This document shows, piece by piece, positions 5,464 to 12,121 of a stretch of 14,036 bases of DNA. The number at the start of each line of letters is the position of its first letter. Position 1 is the first letter of the stretch. The notes beneath the pieces were generated by a model. It saw only the letters and a list, made by a program, of their open reading frames with translations. It was not told the DNA's origin and did no database searches. The position numbers and the translations under genes were made by a program. Source of the DNA: an uncultured Bacteroidales bacterium. Its GTDB lineage: Bacteria > Bacteroidota > Bacteroidia > Bacteroidales > P3. The DNA lies in the NCBI GenBank assembly GCA_947176325.1, contig CAMWQD010000008.1, positions 1 through 14,036 of the forward strand, read 5' to 3'.

Positions 5464-8094
5464 TCAAAGACAGCACTCCGCCATTTCTTCGTGTTTTTCG
5501 TCCACCGTGTCGGCGTGTGCCTCCGCGTTGGAAACGGGAATTTCCGATACCGTAAGCGTGAGCTTGTCTTCGCCTTCCTTATAATCCACCACAATGTGCT
5601 TGCCGTCGGGGTTCATGCCGCGCAACATGCATTCGGCCAATTCGTCCTGCACGTAATGTTCGATGCAGCGACGCAAAGGACGCGCGCCCAATTCGGGTTC
5701 CCAGCCTTTTTCCATAAGGAAATTCTTGGCGCTTTCGGTAAGCTCCATTTCGGCGTTCATCTTCTTCATACGCCCGATGAGTTTGGCAAATTCGGTGTCG
5801 ATGATCTTGAAGATGTCGGCTTTTTCCAGTCTGCGGAACATCACTATTTCGTCGATACGGTTCAGGAATTCGGGGGCGAAATGCTTTTTGAGCGCCTTGT
5901 CGATGACCGCCCGCGCCGCCTCGTCTTTGGCGGCTTCCTTGGCCGAAGTGGAAAAGCCTATGCCGGTTCCGAAATCGTGCAGCTGCCGCGAGCCGAGGTT
6001 GGAGGTCATGACGATAATCGTGTTCTTGAAGTCCACTTTCCGTCCCAGGCCGTCGGTGAGCTGGCCGTCGTCCAGCACTTGCAGCAAAAGGTTGAAGATG
6101 TCGGGATGCGCTTTCTCGATTTCGTCGAAAAGCACGATGGAGTAGGGCTTGCGGCGCACCTTTTCGGTGAGTTGGCCGCCGTCCTCATAGCCCACATAGC
6201 CCGGAGGCGACCCGATGAGGCGCGACACATCGAATTTCTCCATATACTCGCTCATGTCGATGCGGATAAGCGCGTTCTCGTTGTGGAAAAGCGCCTCTGC
6301 CAACGACTTGGTGAGGTGGGTTTTGCCCACGCCCGTAGGCCCGAGGAAAATAAAACTGCCGATAGGACGCGACGGGTCTTTCAATCCCGTGCGGTTGCGG
6401 CGGATAGAGCGCACGATTTTGGCGATAGCCTCGTCCTGCCCGATTACCTTGGCGCGCAACACATCTTCCATTTGCAGCAGCTGTTCGCTTTCGTTCTGCG
6501 CCACCTTCTGAATGGGCACGCCCGACATCATCGAAATCACCTCGGTAACGATTTCCTCGTCCACCGTGGGGCGGTTCTCGTCTAATTGCTTCTGCCAGCC
6601 GGCCAGCGCGTCCTGAAGCTGTTTCTCCACTTCGCCCACTTTCTGCCGCAGGTTGGAGGCTTCTTCAAAACGCTGATCCTTGAGTGCCTCCAGCATCGCT
6701 TTCTTGTTTTCGGCAAGTTCGGTTTCGAGCGATTCGAGTTCGGCGGGCATTCCCTTTTCGAGCAGATGCACCTTGGCACCGGCTTCGTCGAGCGCGTCGA
6801 TGGCCTTGTCGGGCAACACGCGGTCGGTGATGTAGCGGTCGGTGAGTTCCACGCAGGCTTTCAGCGCCTCTTCGCTATACCGCACCATATGGTGGTCTTC
6901 GTAACGCCCCTTGATATTGTGCAGGATTTCGAGCGTTTCGGCAGGTGTGGTGGCATCCACCAACACTTTTTGGAAACGGCGTTCCAACGCCCCGTCCTTT
7001 TCGATGCTCTGACGGAATTCGTCTAAGGTGGTGGCGCCGATGCACTGGATTTCGCCCCTCGCCAAAGCGGGTTTGAACATATTGGAGGCATCGAGCGCGC
7101 CGGCGGTGTTGCCCGCGCCCACCATGGTGTGGATTTCGTCGATAAAGACAATCACTTCCGGATGCTTCTGAAGCTCGGTGATGATGGCCTTCATCCTTTC
7201 CTCGAACTGCCCGCGGTATTTGGTGCCCGCCACAATCGAGGCGATATCCAAGGTAAGCACCCTTTTGTCCTTGAGCAGACGGGGCACCTTGTTTTCGGCT
7301 ATCCGTTGCGCCAAACCCTCGGCAATGGCCGATTTCCCCACGCCGGGGTCGCCTATCAGGATAGGATTGTTCTTTTTGCGGCGGGTGAGGATTTGCGTGA
7401 TGCGGTCGAGTTCCTTCTCGCGCCCCACCACAGGATCCAAAAGCTTCTCGCGGGCGGCTTTGGTGAGGTCGCGTCCGAAATTATCCAATACGGGCGTGTC
7501 CGATTTTCCCGACGAAGCCTTGGGCGTTTCGGTGCCCGCGGCGCTGTCCTTGCCGTCCTTATGCTTGCGGTCGGATTCGTTCTCGCCGTATTCGTGCATG
7601 TCTATGTCTTCTTCCGAATTCACCGGCTGCGAGGCCTTGCTCACCGTCGACACGGAGCCTTTCAGAAAATCGTTGGTTCTTTCGTAGGTGATGCCCGCCT
7701 GGTTGAGCAGGGCCGACACCTGCGTGGATTCGTCCTTGAGAATGGCAAGAAGCGCGTGTTCGGGCTCCACCTGCGACTGTTTGAGCCGCAGACTTTCCAA
7801 AAACATCACCTTCACCATTTGATCCACCTGCTTGCCCACGGGAATGGGGTTGTCCTTGTCGGTCGATTCCTTGAAATCCCTTTCGGCGGGCTCCACGCTT
7901 CTTTCGATGTCCTTTTTCAGGTTGGCGGGGTCTATGCCGAAATGCCGGAGGGCGGCCACAGCCTTGTTGTCCGCCTGCCGGAGTATGCCCAACACCACGT
8001 GTTCGAGACCCACCTGCTTGTTACCCATGCGCATGGCCTCTTCCGTGCTGTAGTTGAGTATGGTCTTGAGTTTGTCCGATATGTTGATTTCCAT
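5464..8094 (-). CDS. clpC: ATP-dependent Clp protease ATP-binding subunit ClpC
   Basis: An HSP100 AAA+ unfoldase that feeds substrates to ClpP (876 residues). Domains in order: a double N-domain (about 1-147); an acidic, Ser-rich linker (about 155-205); D1 with Walker A GDPGVGKS (248-255), pore loop TKYRG (291-295), Walker B VIVFIDE (314-320) and arginine-finger region ERRF (371-374); a UVR/M-type coiled coil (about 452-502); D2 with Walker A GPTGVGKT (585-592), pore loop GYVG (632-635) and Walker B SIVLFDE (652-658); and sensor 2 GARPLRR (803-809). The tripeptide IGF (712-714) is the expected ClpP-docking loop, so this is a protease partner rather than a ClpB-type disaggregase. The start MEINISDKL is chosen because it opens the N-domain and follows a purine-rich ribosome site; 35 more residues open upstream lack family character. 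It ends in EMAECCL, an odd di-cysteine tail. It is divergent from gyrA and leads a probable clpC-mutase-smpB operon. Confidence 0.97.
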   Translation of the reverse strand: MEINISDKLKTILNYSTEEAMRMGNKQVGLEHVVLGILRQADNKAVAALRHFGIDPANLKKDIERSVEPAERDFKESTDKDNPIPVGKQVDQMVKVMFLESLRLKQSQVEPEHALLAILKDESTQVSALLNQAGITYERTNDFLKGSVSTVSKASQPVNSEEDIDMHEYGENESDRKHKDGKDSAAGTETPKASSGKSDTPVLDNFGRDLTKAAREKLLDPVVGREKELDRITQILTRRKKNNPILIGDPGVGKSAIAEGLAQRIAENKVPRLLKDKRVLTLDIASIVAGTKYRGQFEERMKAIITELQKHPEVIVFIDEIHTMVGAGNTAGALDASNMFKPALARGEIQCIGATTLDEFRQSIEKDGALERRFQKVLVDATTPAETLEILHNIKGRYEDHHMVRYSEEALKACVELTDRYITDRVLPDKAIDALDEAGAKVHLLEKGMPAELESLETELAENKKAMLEALKDQRFEEASNLRQKVGEVEKQLQDALAGWQKQLDENRPTVDEEIVTEVISMMSGVPIQKVAQNESEQLLQMEDVLRAKVIGQDEAIAKIVRSIRRNRTGLKDPSRPIGSFIFLGPTGVGKTHLTKSLAEALFHNENALIRIDMSEYMEKFDVSRLIGSPPGYVGYEDGGQLTEKVRRKPYSIVLFDEIEKAHPDIFNLLLQVLDDGQLTDGLGRKVDFKNTIIVMTSNLGSRQLHDFGTGIGFSTSAKEAAKDEAARAVIDKALKKHFAPEFLNRIDEIVMFRRLEKADIFKIIDTEFAKLIGRMKKMNAEMELTESAKNFLMEKGWEPELGARPLRRCIEHYVQDELAECMLRGMNPDGKHIVVDYKEGEDKLTLTVSEIPVSNAEAHADTVDEKHEEMAECCL

Positions 8095-8100
8095 AATATT

Positions 8101-8112
8101 CCTTTCCTTTTG
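8101..8112 (-). promoter_or_regulatory. Shine-Dalgarno-like purine tract before clpC
   Basis: Read on the minus strand, the bases just before the clpC ATG are AAAAGGAAAGG followed by AATATT. An AAGGA core ends 5 nt from the start codon. This stands out because most genes in the window lack a recognisable Shine-Dalgarno site, as is usual in this phylum. It supports ATG at 8094 as the true clpC start over the longer open frame. Confidence 0.5.
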
Positions 8113-8127
8113 GATGAAGGGTGGTTG

Positions 8128-8160
8128 CAAACAATGTGCCAGCCCCTCAAAAAATGCAAA
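8128..8160 (-). promoter_or_regulatory. Candidate clpC promoter (Bacteroidota type, weak)
   Basis: On the minus strand a TTTG (8160-8157) lies 21 nt upstream of ATTGTTTG (8135-8128). The Bacteroidota consensus is TTTG at -33 and TAnnTTTG at -7. The second half of the -7 box matches exactly, but its leading TA reads AT. Transcription would begin near 8120, about 25 nt before the ATG, which fits the ribosome site between. The match is partial, so this is a tentative call. Confidence 0.3.
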
Positions 8161-8279
8161 GTTCCGCGAATTTAGCGATAAAAAACGCTCTTGCGCCATG
8201 CTTTTCCTTAATTTTCTGACAGCACCCTGTTAAAAAGGCAGGATTTTTGTAAGATGCTCATATAAAAATACTTGAAGCC

Positions 8280-8311
8280 TTTGTATTTTCGGCAAAAAAA
8301 CACTAATTTCG
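8280..8311 (+). promoter_or_regulatory. Candidate gyrA promoter (Bacteroidota type)
   Basis: TTTG at 8280-8283 is followed, after 20 nt, by TAATTTCG at 8304-8311. This matches the Bacteroidota sigma factor consensus (TTTG, then TAnnTTTG) with a single mismatch and normal spacing. It would give a 5' leader of roughly 45 nt for gyrA. An alternative -7 box, TATGCTTTG at 8312-8320, has one base too many in the spacer between TA and TTTG and no TTTG at the right distance. Confidence 0.5.
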
Positions 8312-8328
8312 TATGCTTTGTGCGAAAT
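8306..8328. repeat. Inverted repeat over the gyrA promoter
   Basis: ATTTCG (8306-8311) and CGAAAT (8323-8328) form a perfect 6-bp inverted repeat with an 11-nt spacer. The left arm covers most of the predicted -7 box and the right arm would lie just after the transcription start. That position would suit an operator or a small 5' leader structure. A 6-bp dyad can arise by chance, so the functional reading is inference. Confidence 0.4.
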
Positions 8329-8362
8329 GTATAAAGAATAGAAATATAGTAAGTTAATATTT

Positions 8363-10912
8363 ATGGAAGAAGTAAAGGAAGAAGCGGGTATCCACGGCCG
8401 GATTGTGCCTGTAGAGATTGACCAGCAGATGAAGTCGGCCTACATCGACTATTCGATGTCGGTGATTGTGGCACGTGCCTTGCCTGATGTGCGCGACGGC
8501 ATGAAGCCGGTGCATCGCCGTATTCTGTATGCGATGAACGAGGCGGGCATCACGTCTACGGTGCCTTTCAAGAAGTCGGCGCGTATCGTGGGCGATGTGC
8601 TGGGTAAGTATCACCCGCACGGCGACAGCTCCATTTACGGGGCATTGGTGCGTATGGCGCAGGATTGGTCCATGCGCTACCCCTTGGTGAACGGACAAGG
8701 TAACTTCGGCTCTATCGACCAAGACCCGCCCGCGGCCATGCGTTATACCGAGGCCAGGATGCAGAAATTGGCCGAAGCCTTGTTGGAGGATATAGACGAA
8801 GATACGGTGGATATGCAGCTTACCTTCGACGACACCAACAAGGAACCCGTGGTGTTGCCCACCCGCATCCCCAACCTTTTGGTGAACGGTTCGCAAGGTA
8901 TCGCCGTAGGTATGGCCACCAATATGGCCCCGCACAACCTCTCCGAAGTATGCGACGGCATCGTGGCCTATATCGACAACAAGGACATCACCGTAGACGA
9001 ACTCATGCAGTATGTCAAGGCGCCCGACTTTCCCACGGGCGGCGTGATTTACGGCTACGACGGCGTAAGAGACGCTTTCCGCACCGGCACGGGGCGGGTG
9101 GTGATGCGCGGGGAAGCCAATATCGAGACCACTTCCACGGGACGCAACCAAATCATCGTCACCTCCATTCCCTATATGGTCAACAAGGCCGAAATGGTGA
9201 AGCGCATCGCCGATTTGGTGAACGAGAAGCGCATCGACGGCATTGTCGATATACGCGACGAATCGAGCCGCAACGGCATCCGCGTGGTGTTCGACCTGCG
9301 CAACGATGCCGTGCCGAATGTGGTGCTCAACAAGCTCTATCAGCTTTCGGCCTTGCAGTCTTCGTTCAGCGTCAATAATATCGCGCTCGACCACGGCAAA
9401 CCCTGTTTGCTCAACCTCAAGGATTTGATTCGGGCTTTCGTAGACCACCGTCACGAAGTGGTGGTGCGCAGAACCAAATTCCGTCTGGCCGCCGCCGAGG
9501 CCCGCGCCCATATCCTGCAAGGTCTTCTCAAGGCCTTGGACATCATGGACGACATCATTGCCGTGATACGGGGCTCCAAAACCATAGACGAAGCCAAGCA
9601 GGAACTTATCCGCCGCTTCGAATTCAGCGAACTGCAGGCCAAGGCCATCGTCGAGATGCGTCTGGGACAGTTGACGGGCTTGGAACGCGAACGCCTCCAG
9701 AAAGAATACGACGAACTGCAAAGGGCTATCGCGGAATATCACGAACTCTTGGCGCACGAGTCCAAGCGTATGGAACTGATAAAGAAAGAAACCCTCGAAA
9801 TCAAGGAGAAATTCGGAGACGCCCGCCGCTCGCGCATCGTCTACGATTCGGTGGATTTCAATATCGAAGACACCATACCCGACGAAGACATGGTCATCAC
9901 CATTTCCCACTTGGGCTACATCAAACGTACCCGTTTGGTGGAATACCGCCGTCAGAACCGAGGCGGCAAGGGTATCAAGGGCTCGGACGTGCGCAGCGAG
10001 GATTTCGTGGAACACTTGTTCGTGGCTTCGATGCACAACTATATGTTGTTCTTCACCGAACAGGGCAAGTGCTTCTGGATGCGTGTGTTCGACATTCCCG
10101 AGGGCTCGCGCCAATCCAAGGGCCGCGCCATGCAGAATGTGCTCAACATCGCCGCCGACGACAAGGTGAAGGCCTATATCAACGTCAAGAACCTCAAGGA
10201 CGAAGAATATATTAATAATAATTACATCGTGCTCTGCACCAAGAAGGGCATCATCAAGAAAACTTCGCTGGAGGCCTATTCCCGCCCGCGTCAGAACGGT
10301 ATCATCGCCGTGACGGTGCGCGAGGGCGACCAACTGCTCGAAGCCCGTCTCACCACGGGTTCGTCGGTTATCCTCATGGCGTTGAAATCGGGCAAGGCCA
10401 TCCGTTTCCCCGAAGAGAAAGTACGTCCCATGGGACGTGGCGCCTCGGGTGTGCGCGGCATCACGTTGGCAAGCGAGAGCGATGAAGTGGTGGGTATGAT
10501 TTGCGTGGATTCGCCCGAAACCGATGTGCTGGTGGTTTCCGAAAAGGGCTTCGGCAAACGTTCCGCCCTGGAAGACTACCGCGAAACCAACCGCGGCGGC
10601 AAGGGTGTGAAGACCATCAACATCACCGACAAGACGGGTGCGCTGATAGCGATTAAGGACGTTACCGACATGGACGACCTGATGATCATCAACAAATCGG
10701 GCATCACCCTGCGTATGGCGGTGAAAGACCTGCGTGTGGTGGGACGCGCCACACAGGGTGTCAAACTCATCGACCTCAAGGGCAAGGACTTTATCGCATC
10801 GGTGGCCAAGGTGGCCATGGACGGCGAAGAGGATGCCGATATGGAGGCCGAAGACATCGACGGCAACAATCCCGAAACCGCAGACGGCAACACCCCCGAA
10901 ACGGAGGCGTAG
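8363..10912 (+). CDS. gyrA: DNA gyrase subunit A
   Basis: GyrA cuts and rejoins DNA in the A2B2 gyrase, which introduces negative supercoils using ATP. The 849-residue protein has the breakage-reunion domain (about 12-490), with the catalytic Tyr128 in AAMRYTEAR, and a C-terminal beta-pinwheel (about 505-815). The canonical GyrA box QNRGGKG (531-537) marks it as gyrase rather than ParC, and a related NRGGKG recurs at 743-748. The quinolone region HPHGDSSIYG has Ser89 (E. coli Ser83) but Gly93 where E. coli has Asp87. The loop before the catalytic Tyr reads SIDQDPPAAM rather than the E. coli SIDGDSAAAM. The acidic tail (820-849) contains the echoing motifs GNNPETA and GNTPETE. The start is the first ATG of the frame, after an AT-rich leader without a Shine-Dalgarno site. 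It is divergent from clpC, with the TPR gene 42 bp downstream. Confidence 0.98.
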   Translation: MEEVKEEAGIHGRIVPVEIDQQMKSAYIDYSMSVIVARALPDVRDGMKPVHRRILYAMNEAGITSTVPFKKSARIVGDVLGKYHPHGDSSIYGALVRMAQDWSMRYPLVNGQGNFGSIDQDPPAAMRYTEARMQKLAEALLEDIDEDTVDMQLTFDDTNKEPVVLPTRIPNLLVNGSQGIAVGMATNMAPHNLSEVCDGIVAYIDNKDITVDELMQYVKAPDFPTGGVIYGYDGVRDAFRTGTGRVVMRGEANIETTSTGRNQIIVTSIPYMVNKAEMVKRIADLVNEKRIDGIVDIRDESSRNGIRVVFDLRNDAVPNVVLNKLYQLSALQSSFSVNNIALDHGKPCLLNLKDLIRAFVDHRHEVVVRRTKFRLAAAEARAHILQGLLKALDIMDDIIAVIRGSKTIDEAKQELIRRFEFSELQAKAIVEMRLGQLTGLERERLQKEYDELQRAIAEYHELLAHESKRMELIKKETLEIKEKFGDARRSRIVYDSVDFNIEDTIPDEDMVITISHLGYIKRTRLVEYRRQNRGGKGIKGSDVRSEDFVEHLFVASMHNYMLFFTEQGKCFWMRVFDIPEGSRQSKGRAMQNVLNIAADDKVKAYINVKNLKDEEYINNNYIVLCTKKGIIKKTSLEAYSRPRQNGIIAVTVREGDQLLEARLTTGSSVILMALKSGKAIRFPEEKVRPMGRGASGVRGITLASESDEVVGMICVDSPETDVLVVSEKGFGKRSALEDYRETNRGGKGVKTINITDKTGALIAIKDVTDMDDLMIINKSGITLRMAVKDLRVVGRATQGVKLIDLKGKDFIASVAKVAMDGEEDADMEAEDIDGNNPETADGNTPETEA

Positions 10913-10924
10913 TCTGTCGACAGA
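10913..10924. repeat. 12-bp perfect palindrome after the gyrA stop
   Basis: TCTGTCGACAGA begins on the base after the gyrA TAG and is its own reverse complement. It has no loop, so an RNA hairpin would keep only about 4 bp, and no T-run follows, so it is not an intrinsic terminator. It could be a protein-binding dyad or chance: about three perfect 12-mers are expected in a random sequence of this length. Confidence 0.4.
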
Positions 10925-10954
10925 AAGAAATTATAAACTCGAAAAAATACGATT

Positions 10955-12106
10955 ATGAAAAACAGAATTTTGGTTCTCGCCTTGGCTTTGGTTTGCTTTA
11001 CGGGTGCCGGTATGGCGCAGGTGAAGTCGCTCAAGAGCGCCAAACGTTTCCTGCAACAGGAAAAATATTCGGATGCCGTGGCTTTGATAGAAAAGGTAGT
11101 GGTGGATCCCGAAACCGCCGATATGCTCGACGCTTGGGTAACCCGCGGCAAAATCTATCTGGCCATTTCGCGCAACCCTCTCATGCTTCGCGATTTCCCC
11201 ACGGCGGCCGATTTGAGTAAGGAATCCTACGAAAAGGCTTTCCAAATCGATCCCTCCGACAAAAACATCCTTCTGTTGCGCAACGATATCAACGGCTTGG
11301 CCAATGTATTCTACGACAACGGCGCGCGCAAATACGAAGAAAGAAACTTCGCCGCCGCCGCTTCGGAATTCGAAAAGTCGTTTCAGGTGAGCATGATAGA
11401 AGGTGTGTACGACACCAACTGCGCCTTCAACATCGCCCTCTGCGCCTCCAATGCCGATATGCTGGACAAGGCTATCGAATACTACAAGGCTTTGGTGGAC
11501 GGCGGCGTATCGCTTTCGGGTGCCTATATCGGTCTGGCCGACGCCTATTTCCGCAACAATCAGAAAGAAGAAGCCTCGGCGGTGATTGAAAATGCCGTGA
11601 GCATCTTCCCCGACGACCGCAACATCTATATCAACGCCTCTTCGGTGTATCTGCGCATGGGGGCCAACGAAAAGGCTTCCGAACTGCTCAACACCGCCTT
11701 GGAAAAATGGAGCGACGACGCGCCTTTCCAACTCTTCATCGGCATTGCCTACGAAAACGACGGCAAGTATGACGAAGCCGAAGCCGCCTATCTCAAGGCG
11801 CTGGAGCTGAATCCCGACTATGCCGAAGCCATCTACAACACCGGCGCGTTCTACGTAAACAAGGGCATCCGTCTCAAGGACGAGGCCAACGCGCTTCCCT
11901 TGGAGGAAGAAACCAAATACGCCGAACTCGAGGCCGCGGCCAAGGACGTGTTCAACAAAGCCATTCCTTATCTGCAGAAAGTGCTGGAAGCCCAGCCGCA
12001 GAACGTGAACGTGATGATGACCCTCCGCGACGTATATATGCAGTTGGGTCAGGCTGCCGCCGCGAAGGAATGGGGCGATAAGGTGAATGAACTGCAAGGC
12101 GAATAA
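10955..12106 (+). CDS. Secreted tetratricopeptide-repeat (TPR) protein
   Basis: A 383-residue exported protein. Residues 1-21 form a Sec signal peptide (MKNR, hydrophobic core, AGMA then Q), with likely signal peptidase I cleavage after Ala21 and no lipobox, so the mature protein is probably periplasmic. The rest is helical repeats: irregular TPR-like units from about residue 24, a clear pair at about 187-220 and 222-252, and a near-consensus TPR at 256-289 (GIAYENDGKYDEAEAAYLKALELNP). The final segment (about 325-380) holds another repeat pair. TPRs bind proteins, so a scaffold or adaptor role is expected; the partner is unknown. A TPR protein next to gyrA is, from memory, also found in other Bacteroidales such as Porphyromonas. 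It lies 42 bp after gyrA and 15 bp before the S41 protease gene, which makes that protease a natural candidate partner. Confidence 0.9.
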   Translation: MKNRILVLALALVCFTGAGMAQVKSLKSAKRFLQQEKYSDAVALIEKVVVDPETADMLDAWVTRGKIYLAISRNPLMLRDFPTAADLSKESYEKAFQIDPSDKNILLLRNDINGLANVFYDNGARKYEERNFAAAASEFEKSFQVSMIEGVYDTNCAFNIALCASNADMLDKAIEYYKALVDGGVSLSGAYIGLADAYFRNNQKEEASAVIENAVSIFPDDRNIYINASSVYLRMGANEKASELLNTALEKWSDDAPFQLFIGIAYENDGKYDEAEAAYLKALELNPDYAEAIYNTGAFYVNKGIRLKDEANALPLEEETKYAELEAAAKDVFNKAIPYLQKVLEAQPQNVNVMMTLRDVYMQLGQAAAAKEWGDKVNELQGE

Positions 12107-12118
12107 GCAAGGCGATAA
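12094..12118 (+). repeat. Imperfect tandem duplication at the TPR/S41 junction
   Basis: GCAAGGCGAATAA (12094-12106) is followed at once by GCAAGGCGATAA (12107-12118), the same sequence less one A. The first copy ends in the stop codon of the TPR gene. The second ends in an in-frame TAA that bounds the S41 reading frame upstream, and it supplies AAGG (12109-12112), a possible ribosome site 9 nt before the TTG start. Confidence 0.7.
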
Positions 12119-12121
12119 GCG

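Noticed and set aside
5427..5594. 56-residue upstream extension of the phosphohexomutase
   Set aside because: It overlaps the end of clpC out of frame and is Arg/Thr-rich noise; MGAFKAYDIRG is the family N-terminus.
8174..8189. AGCG...CGCT dyad upstream of clpC as a CIRCE/HrcA heat-shock operator
   Set aside because: Arms are 4 bp with an 8-nt spacer and do not match the TTAGCACTC-N9-GAGTGCTAA consensus.
8095..8199. 35-residue upstream extension of ClpC
   Set aside because: MEINISDKL begins the N-domain and has a purine-rich ribosome site; the extension covers the candidate promoter region.
8312..8320. TATGCTTTG as an alternative gyrA -7 box
   Set aside because: The gap between TA and TTTG is three bases rather than two, and no TTTG lies at the right distance upstream.
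8354..10333. 659-codon minus-strand open frame opposite gyrA
   Set aside because: Same register effect; gyrA is certain on the plus strand, and the antisense product is His/Val/Leu-rich without motifs.
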